Part shown: piece after piece, positions 1 through 12,198 of the stretch
Layout: each line of letters opens with the position of its first letter
How positions within the stretch are numbered: the stretch's first letter is position 1
Assembly (NCBI GenBank): GCA_019321725.1
Contig: CM033122.1
Span: forward strand, 1,922,001-1,986,000
DNA: 64,000 bases
Direction: 5' to 3'
From: Paulownia fortunei
Taxonomy: Eukaryota; Streptophyta; Magnoliopsida; Lamiales; Paulowniaceae
The notes under the pieces: generated by a model
Told to the model about the DNA's origin: nothing
The model's input: the letters and a program-made list of their open reading frames with translations, nothing else
Database searches by the model: none
Program-made: the position numbers and the translations under genes

Positions 1-60
1 GGCTTCAACTTTTCCACCATCACCTTTAGATGTTGTAATAACAACTTAGGCTAGTTATTG
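1..60 (-). pseudogene. Decayed duplicate of an ASI1 exon end
   Basis: Read on the minus strand, bases 1-50 match bases 353-405, the exon segment encoding LVTTLDGDDGKVEG; the copy would read VVITTSKGDGGKVEA. The similarity runs a little further upstream (ATAACT..GC.TA), but there the copy carries TAG where the exon has TTG, and one gap. It therefore looks like a partial tandem copy of the exon end lying in the next intron, cut by the window edge. Whether it is ever spliced in cannot be told here. Confidence 0.5.
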
Positions 61-320
61 TAGAAATTAGTTATTTCTCTTATCCAAAAGCAATGGGAAT
101 TTTTCTAACTAATGACCAATAGTTCTTACTTGGCCATAAGATCTTGCCCATCTAAGAGCATAGCACTCAAAATAAGCATCGATGGCTTTTTGCTTTTAAC
201 AAAGCAAGATGTATTAGAATGATAATCTATTTCTCATCACAATCGTATCTAAGTCGTGGCAAACTATTGAAATAATATAATGTTTCAAAAGAACATAATA
301 ATGCTTGAAGCTCAACTTAC

Positions 321-3300
321 AATAGTTGGTCTTCGAGTGACTTCAAATATTTGGCCTTCAACTTTCCCATCATCACCATCAAGTGTTGTAACTAACGGAG
401 TAAGCAAGTTATCATTAAAAAGCTTGCCCCCCTTCTCATTATAATACTCCTTCAAAGCACCCTTTCCAAGTCTTAATTTTGCAATATTGTCAGAAGTCAC
501 AAGCCTTGGCAATTTTTTGGTTTCACCCGCACAAGTTTTCTCCTTCAACTTCTTAATAGTATTGTTCTTGTAATCTTCCGATATCTTGACGGAATCATCA
601 AATTTTGCTTTCTTTGGAGGCCCTCCTTCCATAGGACATGAATCTTTAGCTAATGTTGTATCCTTGTTCTCATAACAAGCATCGTGTCGAGGATTTGACT
701 TTTCCTTAGACAGATCAGCACTTGACGGCCTTTTCATTGAAGCACTCGGATTTTTAACTAATTTTGCAGCTTGTCCAGATCCCTCAAAATCCTTACTGGA
801 TCCAGATTTTGGTGTTTCATTAGGTGAAACATGGGTTGTTGATGGCCTCGCTGTTTCAATAGGTAAAACAACATTGGTTGTTGATGGCCTTTCTCTATGT
901 TTTTTGTCCTTTTCTGTGCCAACAGAATCTTTTGCATGTGCAGATTCTGATTTTTCTGTAGATAGAAAGGCATTTGTTTTCGATGGCTTTCCTTGCAAAG
1001 CGTTCAAATCTTTGGTTAATTTGGCATTTTTTTCAAGCCCAACAGAATCCTCAGCATGTCTACATCTTGGTGTTTCTACAGACAAGGAAAAACTTGTCTT
1101 TGACAAATTTTCATCCAAAAAACTAGAGTTTTCAGCCAGTTTCACATCTTTTCCTGACCCAACTGAATTCTTAACAAGTTCTGATTTTGGTTTTGCATTA
1201 GATGAAGTGGCACCAGTCACCAGATGCGCTACATCTTTTCCAGGAATATTCAAACTTTGTACACCATTTGTGTCTTTGACCTTCAATGATGAAACTGTAC
1301 CATCAAATTTTACATTTTTTGATGGTGTATCATCTAAATTACCAGATTTTCCTGCAGATTTCACTCTCCCTTCTACTTGAACCTGACTGACAGGTGACTT
1401 TATGTCTTTAAATTTATCTTTCTCCCCACTGACATTGCACCCAACATTTTTGTCACCCAATGTACTTTCCTTCTCTATGGTGGTGCCTGTAGTTTCTCTA
1501 TTTTCACTAGAATCCACATCAACACCAGAAGAACACTCTCCAAGTAAACTTCCCTGTTTCTCCTGCACTTGCTTCACATTTCTATCTTCTTTTTCCAGCA
1601 TATGATCGCCATTTTCATCCGGTTTAACATTGTTTAATTGTTGAGGTGAGTTCTTACCTGCAAGTTTCGGTGTTTCTGTGCATGCAATCACATTTCTTTG
1701 CTCATCTTTGCCATTCGAATCAAGTTTGGGAACATCAAGTGTCCTGACACTCTCTCTTCTGTTAAATACATACTTAACTGTAACAACAATGACAAAAACA
1801 AATGCATGAGCTATTGGAACAATCCCAGTCATTATAGCAATAATGAGAAACCTGCCTCATCTTATGTTAGTTCCAACCACATAAAGCTTTAAAATGAAGA
1901 ACATAAATCAACATACCTTCAAGCCCACCAACTGTATCATCCATCTGATCTGATATCGTACAGCTTTTAACATCAAAGGTGCGCCAAAAGACATAATCGG
2001 CCATTTGAAGTTCTTCAGCTAAAGGTTGCAGATTTCTACTGTCTGTTGAAATGCAGACAACATTGCATTTTCCAGCAATAGCTTCCTAATTTAATTAATG
2101 GATACAAGACAAGTACCCAATTTAATTCACTAGGAATAATTATGCAATATACCACTAAATAAAGGAAACAATTTTATTTTTTAAATGCAAAAGTTTCATT
2201 TAATGTGCACCAAGGGGGTGCCTCACATTTACACCAAAAGATTTTAGCTATCTATACATGTTTGTACATCATCTAAGAAGTAGACAAAAGATATCTAACT
2301 ATCAGGAAAGTATTCCTTAGTCCAAAAAAAAGGAATGCAAAAAAATGATATCCACCAAGTTCTTTACTCCATTAGACACTTGATGCACAAACAGAGCTCA
2401 AATAAGTTCTCCTCTCCAAGTACAAGGGACATGCAAAATCTATATATCATAACTATACTGCAATTCATCAAAAAAACCACAAAAAAAAAAAATAAAGAAT
2501 AAAATGTAGACGGTCTAGTGTGAGTAGAAAGAGCTCCATCTAGTCAAAATTACTCTAATCTCCTCCTCTCCAAATCATCCCATCGCAAACAAGTATTGTT
2601 TCCTATTCAAAATGACAACTATTTCACCTCTCATGATGTTGTCTCTTGATGTCACTTCCAGTTCTACAACAAACTCATTCTAATTCACATACTGATGGCA
2701 TGGCCACCCGCCACAAATCTATTACTTCTTTAGCTCTTCAACATAAAATCTAATTATATTGTTGGTCTCCATCCCTTAAACTTGCCAGATTGACAAGTAA
2801 TTTATGTAGGGCTCCTAGGAGTTATTTCCACGAAGTAAGAACATATTGATACATATCTCAAACTTTATTATAAGTTAATTACCTCACATCATTTAGATTT
2901 TTATTAAGTGTTTTTTTAATAAGTACATATGAATGCAAAGTATAATAAACTTTATATTTATTGATGCTTAATATAAATCATACGTAATGATGAATTTTCA
3001 ACTCCTAAAATTATACTAAATACAACGTAGACAAAACATATGGCCTCAGTAATCCCTATTCCATCACCACACAATTTCATTCTTCATCTAGAGTAAACTA
3101 AACATGTCATATACCACCAATTGATGAACTAAAGGCATCTCATGAAAATAGTGAAGATTTTTTACTAGGTGTTTGGGTGTTTTTTGAGAAATTTCTAAAG
3201 GGCCCACGACAAGAAATTATGGCCATGTAACAAGGTAGGGGACAAAGAAAGAAAGTGAGAAGGAGAAAAAGATTTTCATTGTCTTTTAGTTTCATTTTTG

Positions 3301-6300
3301 TTCATCTTTTCTAATTATTATCAATGTATAGTGGGTTTCCGTACATTTGGCATGTTACCGAATGTCCAAGAAGTCTCTCGACATAATAATGAAAACGAGA
3401 ATACTTTGACCAAAATAGCTTGAGAAAAAGAAAAGGAATTGGCTATTCTAGAGAAATCTTTCATCTCATTTATTTTGAACATAAAAAAAGGCTAATATAT
3501 CATCAGTCCAAATAAGACTTTACATATGATGTAATAAGCTATCAATAAGATGATAAACTAAGCTAGAAATTAGTCTCTATTTATTCTTCAAAATTTACAC
3601 ATTGTTTGTGTGGTAGAACTTATTTGATTTTTTCCAACAATTGAATTGATAGAATCACATAATGATCTTTCAAAAGAGTCACATACAGAGTATTTAGTAA
3701 AAGTAACACATCACCCCTATCACCACTATCATGCATAAGGCTTCCTAGACCTTTGGTAAACTTTCTAAAAAGCATGAAGCATAAAATAGATTGATAAAAA
3801 TTAGAAAAGATGATAAAAGATTAAATCAAATTAAAAATGGAATATTTTTTGCCACTTTCCATATTAGATTCATTATTACTATCTTGTCACAATGCTTTAT
3901 CATCTCAATGTTAAATCTTGTCATGAAGCCTTAAGGAAATTGCTTGAAAGCTAGACATTGGGTAAAAAGATTTACTATTTTCTTGAAGTGACTTCAGTTC
4001 ACATTGGTGGGGAAATTCCATGCTACCCACTTAGGTACTACAAAATGACATCATAAATTGAAATATTGGCATCATTATGTCTATTTCAACAACTCACTAC
4101 CGCACTTGGAGACAACTCACCACCGCACTTGGAGAGTATCCAAGTGGGTAGCATCTAATGAGCCAAAATAGTGGCACGTGAAAATGAAGTTGTGTGGTGG
4201 GAAAGGGATTACCGTGGCCCATTGGTTTATCCATGTTATAACTAACAATAATGCTGAGAGTTGAAAGGCATCGATAAATACAAAGTTTTATAATGGTTGT
4301 CAAAAGGGCTTTTGCATTAACATGTATATGTAGAAAGACACTTTAACTATTAATAATTAACTTATAACATTTTTACTTTTTAGAAAAGGTGACCCAATGA
4401 CCTATTTAATCTTTTTGCTCTCCACTTTTCAAGGTATTTGTGCAAAATATTTGATTTAAGGAAATAATTGAGTATTGTTGCAAGTATATATAATAAAGAT
4501 TGTAGGGTACAGATATAAAGCCTTTCTGTATGGATACATATCTCAAATGATAAAAACGTATTTACTTGCCCCTATTTCCAATAATGTTTTATTTGCACTA
4601 TTTTAACTAATTTTGACAACACAAAAAAATTCTACTTTAGCATATGATGTCATAAAACAAGATTTCATCTTTCCAATACGTGGACTAATTTCATAGAACA
4701 AAAAATAAAGCTTGAGGAAGCTCTCAATAGCGATTTCATGGTATTTATATTGAACAACCCCCACTGCCTCCTCTATAAAATATATGGGACCATCTTCCAA
4801 GCATTCAACATTTCATATCTCCTGAACAAATTCTCATCACCTACCAGTCCCCCATCAAAGCTTCATTTTTGTATATCTCCCATTTACATATCTTGAGCTT
4901 TATCCAACACCCCAATTGGCAATGTTACTCTACCAACACATTGTACCTACAGCTCCTCTCAGTGTTAACTTCTAATTAAGTCCTCTTAATGTCATATTCT
5001 GATTCTCCTCTATAGTGGATCAAATATCAGTATGGTAGATATGAACCTTCTAGACCATATGCATATTAGAATCACTAACCACCCAATTTCTTCACTAGCC
5101 CAAGTAAATAACTAGAGTGAGAAATCTCCATTCACAACTTCCTTGCTAAAATTTATGCAGTTAAACTTACATTTGATATAATCGCTAAACCTAATTGTTG
5201 CACGCTCTACAAATCCGACATAAAATGACTAACTTTTCAATATGAAAACATAGACCCATAAAACTTTGTTAGAGGAAAAATATATGATCGTCATTATCCT
5301 CTTCTATGGTTATTCAACAAACCTTTCTCAATTCTTTTTCAATACCATCAAGGATATCGAGGACTATAATTTTTGAAAGCACAAGAAGTGAGACATGCGT
5401 CTTATTTAGCACAAGGCATGCATCTTTAATAAGCCGCACTAAAGCCACTCATCTACACTGGTAGAATTACGAAACTGGCTCCAAAACAAGAATATGCCCA
5501 AAATGTGTACATTGATGTCTTTAACAGGAATCCAAAACATCCAAATTGTCTGGTAAAGTTACTATTTTTTTATATTGCTCTCTTTAATCATTCATAACTC
5601 ATTGAGCACATGAATCCTACTTAGATATTTCCCACCAAATTCTGCAATACAACTTAAGTAAGATTTCATTCATGAAGTGCCCCATGTTCAAATAACACCT
5701 TGTATACAAGTGGTATGGTTCATAATGCCCCAACAAGAAGAAAAAGAAACAAAATCATTTATCATACTAACTACTAGTTGGTTCAATGTGTTTACAATAT
5801 AAATATACTTACAAAAATTGAGGCCTAAAAATTGAGAGTTGTAATTCACAAGGTCATAAGTATCATTCGCAAGGACTACAAGCCCTAACCTAAAATATCG
5901 CCAATATCTGGAGCTTCTATGAAGATACACCCATAAAAGAAATTATTCTACTCCACGTCCATTTGACAGGCAAGAAACATCTACAGAGTAAATGATATAT
6001 CAGAACAAAGCATTTTACATTAAGATCCCTTAAAAAAATATATAGATTTCCCACATTTCAACATTTTAACATTCTTTTGTTCAGCTTGCAAAAATTTCCT
6101 GCTCATGGTCAGCATTCCATCACCGGCTCCCTATTAATGAACACTCACAGCGTATGTTCATTTTCAAACATAAAGTTATACCCCTAAAATGCAGACTTAC
6201 TCATCTTCAACATCCTCCAATCTCTCTTCATCAAAAAAGTAATAGAAAAATCAAATGATCTCATGGAAGTTCATTGTTTAGTATCGGATCAACTTTATAA

Positions 6301-7587
6301 GGAAATCATCTCCATTAACTACAGCACCAGCTCTCATAAAAATGAACCTAAAGCCAGCAATACCTTGAATTACAAAGACTTCCATCTGCCCTAACATCAA
6401 TTTATTGATCTTTTTGTAACTTCTTATGGGAAAAGCTCACTCATGAACCAATAAATAATCCAAACTCGAACTCTTATAGAGTCAAACTCACTAGATATTC
6501 TCTAAAAACCTTATAAAATCTCATTTTGACTTCTGTAAAGAACAAACAACTCTACTTTGGGACATGTGCCAAGACATCTCTAGGATATTTATGTAAGGAG
6601 ACTCTATCCATTCTCAGCTCAACCATGGAGCCTAATACTATATAGATTTACATGGTATAGGTGAGACAAACGCAACTTCAATCTTCTAGTCTACGTAATT
6701 CAGCCAGTAAAAGCTCACCAGAAGCCCAACAAAGTAGGTATTGAAAGTTCAAATGCTCCATGATTAAACTATTATAAGTCCCACCCGCAAGCAGATAAAT
6801 AAATCAATGACAAGAATCACAAACTTACTGACTCATTCTAATACAAAAAAAAAAAGAAAAAAAATTATGTCACAACCATTTCACTCCTACCTACACATCA
6901 TGCATGTGAAACACTATCAATGAGAAAAAATACACATATTGGAAGGGGGGGAGTTATCTATAACTAATCAAGCTAAAACAAAAATCCTCCATCCAGCATT
7001 TTTTGTACAATTGACTATTTCTTGCCCTTTTCACCAGTTGTAAAAGTAACCTAAATTTAGGTAAGTTAGAATATGTACTTGAAAAATAGTAAAGTAAAAA
7101 GCATAAGCTACTACTCAAAAGTTTGTAACTGACCAACACTAACTAAAACAACGTCTGATGCATTTAAATGACAAATTTACCCAAGAAAAAATGTTGTGGA
7201 GGTAGTAACATGCAAATAAAGTTTCTAAATTACCAGAGGATTGAGATTCGCAAGACCATTGCCAGCACCCGAAGCGAAAAATAGTTCATTCTCCAACACC
7301 TCTGCATCTCTTAAATAATAAGAAATTTCTGAGGGCCGAAAAAACCATTGAACCTTTATTCTTTTAGACTTGTCACCGTTTGCCCAAATCTTAACAAGTT
7401 TTCCAATATAGGGCACAGGTTCACCTAGCTTGTACATATATACACAGTCATATAATGCGTAATCCACCCCGTCATAAGTAAATGACTCATAAAACTGGAC
7501 GTCTTTCTTTCTCCCTCCAATGCCTCTTTTCTTACCCCACTTGAATTCGGGTTCCTCGAGCTTCTCAGCTTCGATCGAAGGGGACAT
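321..7587 (-). CDS. ASI1: ASI1/IBM2-like BAH-domain protein, 5' part (3' end beyond the left edge)
   Basis: Three coding exons are visible on the minus strand: 7587-7234, 2085-1917 and 1777-321, all with AG/GT borders and consistent phases. They give 660 residues, and the last visible exon ends in phase 0 at a GTAAGT donor. I start at the ATG at 7587-7585 (MSPSIEAEK), not an upstream GTG. Residues about 26-155 form a BAH domain (YESFTYDG, LYDCVYMY, KIWANGD, VQWFFRPSE, NPLEAIAGKCNVVC, ADYVFWRTFD). A long Ser/Lys-rich, probably disordered stretch follows, and then the conserved KVEGQIFEVTRRP segment that precedes the RRM in this family; the RRM itself would lie off the window. Known for Arabidopsis ASI1/IBM2/SG1: a nuclear RNA- and chromatin-binding protein that works with EDM2 and AIPP1 to allow full-length transcripts of genes with heterochromatic introns. 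Assignment to this family is confident; one-to-one orthology is inferred. Confidence 0.88.
678..1184 (-). repeat. Degenerate ~40-residue repeats in the ASI1-like linker
   Basis: Protein residues about 373-541 contain at least four imperfect units. They begin NSVGSGKD, DSVGLEKN, DSVGTEKD and KDFEGSGQ, and each is followed by a Lys/Ser/Pro-rich part with motifs such as PSKTN, SVETP or PSTTN. The units are Lys/Ser/Thr/Pro-rich and probably unstructured. I know of no function for them; expansion by slippage or unequal exchange is inferred. Confidence 0.6.
2086..7233 (-). other. Intron 1 of the ASI1-like gene (5.1 kb)
   Basis: It is bounded by a donor (CTG then GTAATTTAG) at 7233 and an acceptor (AAATTAG) at 2086. 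It is AT-rich with no ORF that looks like a real protein. I see short local repeats, for example ACCGCACTTGGAGA twice at about 4099-4136, but no complete transposon with recognisable ends. Old, unclassifiable insertions are likely, because introns inside BAH-coding regions are usually much shorter. Confidence 0.7.
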
Positions 7588-8427
7588 GCCTTTACACACA
7601 GACTATGAGTTTGTGTATGTAAGAACCTGAAAAAAAAATCACAAAATTAAAGAAAATGATTTATGCAGTAAAAGCCTATTTCAACAAAAGTTTGCTTAAA
7701 TAGGGCTTGATTGTTGCATCACAAGTTTGCAGGTAACCACAATTTAATCATACCATTGAGGTGACGGGATTGGGCGTTTGGAATGCTTTATCATAAGCAA
7801 TTGTATAATCTATTATATATGGCAATAAATTCACAAAAAGGGTGAATTGTGCAAACAATAATATTTCACAATAGCCTGTGATTTGGAAAACAACTAAAAT
7901 GGTGTTCCCACCAAATCAAACTCACATGCATACGTTCAACAGATGACCTTTTTCTCTACTTTCAGACAATGATTTTCCAGTGAAATTATATTATAATAAA
8001 GAAAGCCTAGAAGATTGGTACAAGGATGCGTGCCAAGAAATGAGGAAAAAATTCTTGAAATTCGATTTTTTAACATCTACCTTACTAGAAATAAAAAATA
8101 ATACATAAAATTAAATGGGCATATCAAGATAGACAAAATATACATTTAAAAAAAAAAGAAACATTTATTATATATTGGAAAATTTAGAAAAGGGGAAGAT
8201 GAACGAAGATTTTCATAGAAGAAAAAGGAAGGGCAAATATTAAGAAGGGCCCTCGGAATCGCTAACCAGGAAGAGAAAATTGAAAACAGTAATTGCAGGG
8301 AGAGGGACAGTAATCCCTCGCACTCCAAAAGCCCTAAAAATCTGCAGTTCGTCGAATCGCTGTCTTGAAGCCGTCTTTTTTTTTTTTTTTTTTTCCTTGT
8401 CGAATATGGGGTTGGAGGTTTTAATGA
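7588..8427 (-). other. 5' leader of the ASI1-like gene, with a probable leader intron
   Basis: A good acceptor (TTTTTTTTCAG) ends at about 7629 on the minus strand, so the start codon exon begins about 41 bases before the ATG and an upstream non-coding exon is expected. The likely first exon lies in about 8250-8410, where the AT-rich background gives way to mixed sequence. This includes a run of about 18 A on the sense strand near 8379-8396. The donor of the leader intron is not certain. Confidence 0.4.
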
Positions 8428-8434
8428 ATTTATA
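8428..8434 (-). promoter_or_regulatory. Possible TATA box of the ASI1-like gene
   Basis: TATAAAT lies on the minus strand in the context TTGTTTATAAATTC, about 20-40 bases upstream of the presumed leader. AT-rich surroundings make chance matches common, so support comes mainly from position. Confidence 0.35.
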
Positions 8435-9961
8435 AACAAGTTCCCAGACAAAACAATTTTTTCCTTAAATATTTAGTAAACAACTAAATATAATATTATA
8501 CAAATGAACATATAAATATTAAAAAGGTGAAGTTATTATTTAGGATAAATTATATTTTGCCCCTTTAATTATTATTCTGTACAAATACGCCCTAAACTCA
8601 TCACCCATACACTTTGCCCCCTGAAATTAACATTGAAAGTAAGGGGGACGTTTGGTTTTCCTTACAGGAGCCATTTTTTCCAGCATTTCCAGTAAGTTTT
8701 GAATTTTGTATTGGTTTTTGTGTAAAAAATAAAAATATATTTGAATAAATAATTTAAGATTGAAATTATATAGGTTTGAAAAATGAAAAAATATTTGGTT
8801 GAGTGTTTGGTGTTTTAAGTGAGATGCACTTTTAATATTTGATTTAGATATAATAATTTATTAGGATGATATGTTAGTGATGGTCCTACTAAAATAATAA
8901 TATACTAATTAGAAATAGTAGATAATAATATGGTCTATTTTGAATAATTAATTTAGATATGATAATTTAGGTAAGTCCCACAAAAATGATGTTATTTAAA
9001 AATATAATATATTAATCAGATACAATTGATAGTGATATGGTCCATTGTGAATATTTAATTTAAACATGATAATATATTTTAGGATGATTTGTAGGTAGTG
9101 GGTTTTATTTCAATAATATTGTTTAAAAATAATAATATTATGTAGATATAGATGGTAGTGGTGGGTCTTAATAATGTAGTATAGTGTTGAAAATAGAAAA
9201 TATAAGATTCAAAATTAAAAATATAGGGTTGATAAATATTTTTAGTGGAAAATTGAGTAAAGTGAAATGGGGTACTTCTAGTGAGACGGGTAAAATAAAT
9301 ATCATTTTAGTATTTTGAATGATAAAAAACAGAAAAGCTGTTTCAAAAGATTCTTTTGAAAATAAAAACAAACATGCCTTAAGAATTCCAATGACATCAG
9401 TTTTTATTTATTAGTAATAATTTACCCTTAAAAGTTATTATGAAGTTCCATCAATGCCCTCAAAGGCCTGGCATTTAAATCTCAATTTATCATTTAAATG
9501 ATGAGATGGGTGCTATCTTTTTCATATTGGCCTAATTGTAAAATTTAGTCGTATAATTATAGGGGTTGACAATTTTAGTCCTTTTTTATTGGAGGTAACA
9601 ATTTAAGTACACTAATTTTAAAAAAAAATTATATATTGAGAACAAATTTGATCAAAAATTCTATTTTTGGCCAAAAATTATCACATGATTTCCCTAATTT
9701 GGGGATTTCAATTTGTTGGTAGATTTTACTTACATTAATTTTTGACACTTAATGAATAAGTTTAATTAATGTTATTTAATTCATAAATTGTTTTTTAATA
9801 ATCAATTAATTAATGTTAATTGTAAAGTAAAAGTTTAATATTAACTATTTTGAGAAAATAATTAACCCAATAAAGAGATTAAAAATAATAATTTTCTTTC
9901 ATCTATTTTTCTTTAACTTTAATTAACTTTTTTCTTTCTTTCTTCCTCATTATTTCTTACT

Positions 9962-10105
9962 TTGTAACCACCACAACCACTACCACCACCCCACTGGCCT
10001 TCCACCTGCCCAACCGGCGCCCCACATCCCCAACCTCAAAGCAGATCCCCAAACCTAACACTGCCCCTTTCCCTGTCCAGGCAAATCCCCAAACCCAGCA
10101 TGTAT
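9962..10105. other. C-rich island in AT-rich DNA
   Basis: About 140 bases are strongly C-rich on the plus strand, with repeated ATCCCCAAACC-like words (near 10027, 10045 and 10086) and CACCACC-like words. The surrounding kilobases are very AT-rich, so this patch probably has a separate origin, such as an inserted gene or UTR fragment. No protein family could be read from it. Confidence 0.35.
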
Positions 10106-11264
10106 ATAAAAGATTATTTTGATATTCATTTGAAAATGGAAAAAAAAATGTTTGGATTAATTATTTTTAAAAGTTATAAAACGTGTTTTGTTTTATTTTG
10201 TAATAATCCCCAACACGATGAATAACAACTGTTTTCAATAAGTCATTATTCTCTACTCCACACATTGTTAATATTATATATTATAATATTATATGTTTTC
10301 AAGTATCAATAAAAATACATTTAATTCTCTATTTATTATGTCTCGATAAATATTTTTCGGGTGTAATTATGATACAATAGTCAACATGCGATGTATTGTA
10401 CTATGCATTTGGTGGAAATAGCCGTAGTTGGTCGATTACTATCTACATGGTGCCATTTTCTATATAAAACAAAAATTGTCCCATCGGATATGGTATCATG
10501 TTTCATTTTTAAAATGTTATTAATATGGTTAATTGTGTCAAATCATGTAGTTGTTTACAATATAATAATATAAAATTAAAAATTAATTTTATGAGATATG
10601 GTATTAAAATAATGTTTAATATGTGATATAATAGTTTATTATAGTATAATTTATGTTCAATAGAGAGAGAATCTATGATAGGTGGGTGGAGGTTAATTAT
10701 ACGGAGAAATAATGATTGAAAATAATGAATATTATATATAAAATAAAAATGATCAAAAGGAAGCAACTGCAATTTAACTTAAAAATATATGTATAGCACA
10801 CACACATAGAATAGTGACATGTATTGATTAATTATTAGCTTTAATTTGCATTACTTCTCCAAATAAATTACACAATGATTATTTTAAAACGAATATGAAA
10901 ACGCATAAAAGAATTGTTCCTTCTATGTTTATATGGAATAATTATTATGCATGTTTCGCTGATTAAAACATGGGTAAATGTGAATTTTCATTTGAAAATG
11001 TTTTTAAATTCAATTTGTGGTAAAAAGGTAAGATGGATGTGTCTAGATGATTGCGACCATTGGTAGTTGAGCCTAGCTGTGAAACCAAATGACATTGGAG
11101 TGTTAGTAATCTATTTGAATTGATTTTTAGATATAAAATTTTATTTGTCAAAATGTTAAGTTTGATGGTTACTTGGAATGAACTTTTTGAACAAATAACA
11201 TTTTTATAAAATAGTATTTTTATAACTGCATCATTAATCAAGTTGATATTACTGTCAGTCAACG

Positions 11265-11735
11265 ATTAAATTGATTGGATTGGTGGTTATCATATAGCAG
11301 TTCAACAATCGATCCGACTAGTTTAATTAAAATTGACTATAGTTTTTTTATTTTGTTATATAAAATAATAATATAATAAACTAATCATTATGTTCCAAAT
11401 AAAAAATATATTTAACAAAATTCAAATAATTATACACATAAAACCAAATACAAAGTTTAAATTTTTAAAAAGTATAAAAATACAAACATATAAAAAAATA
11501 GTTACTAACTGATTTAATCGTTTTTTTAATTGGTTTAATTAATTTTTTGGCCAGATAGACCAGTTCAATCGATTTTTTGGTCGGATGGACCGATTCAATA
11601 GATTTTTGATCGATTTTGATCGATTTAATTTGATTTTCGATTTTTATACTTAAATGGACCGAATCAATTATTGATTTATGATTGAACTGGTTAAATCGAT
11701 TGATCGGGTTCAATTTTTAAAATATTCCTATAAAT
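11265..11735. mobile_element. MITE-like dispersed element, copy 1
   Basis: Its ends are rich in ATCGAT, CCGATT and GACCGA-type words, around an A/T-rich core. The reverse complement of the core (about 11340-11510) matches the core of the element at 48755-49170 through shared words such as TTATTTGAATTTT, then GTTA/GATGTATTT-like sequence, then TTTATTATATTATTATTTTA. Two related copies in opposite orientation, 37 kb apart, indicate a dispersed non-autonomous family. Exact ends and target duplications are not resolved. Confidence 0.5.
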
Positions 11736-12190
11736 TTCATTATGAGATGTAAAATATTATGTTTTGGATTTGTTTCTTTGGACATTTTACTACAGGGTAA
11801 ATGAACAATATTTTTTTTATCAAATATATGACTGTACATGAATACTTTTCTTGAAACACTCGTAATAAAATCTCTTTCCATAGATTGGACTTATCACTTG
11901 AGGAATTGAGCCAAATGCTACTGTTTTCTATTAGCATAGTTGGAAAGGACAAAATTCTATTGGGATGATGGAAATTTTAAGAATATTAAAGTGCTTGCAT
12001 TTGAATTAACTAATTTTAATAATAGATAAGGTAGAATAACAAAACTCGTCCAGTAATGAGCATATCTATATGAAATTAAGGGAGATTCGAATTACTAATT
12101 TTTTAAATTATGACAAAACACTTTATCATTGCACCACTTTAACTTATTTTAAAAAAAATCAAATTGTTAATATAAAAAATCTCAAATATT

Positions 12191-12198
12191 GTGCCAAA
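12191..12198. repeat. Left target-site duplication of the hAT-like element
   Basis: GTGCCAAA directly flanks the left terminal inverted repeat. Its partner on the right is GTGCCAAG, a 7 of 8 match. Eight-base target duplications are the hallmark of hAT transposition. Confidence 0.7.

Larger units (their letters stand above)
8460..12190. other. AT-rich intergenic region
   Basis: No coding potential was recognised between the ASI1-like promoter and the hAT-like element. The stretch holds a TTTTGCCCC-type repeat at about 8558-8650, long A/T-rich runs, a C-rich island near 9965-10100, and one copy of a dispersed CGATT/CCGATT-rich element at about 11265-11735. Small ORFs here are low-complexity. 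Confidence 0.6.

Noticed and set aside
8146..8451. 101-codon minus-strand frame with a Lys run
   Set aside because: It is created by a poly-A tract in the probable ASI1-like leader and has low complexity.
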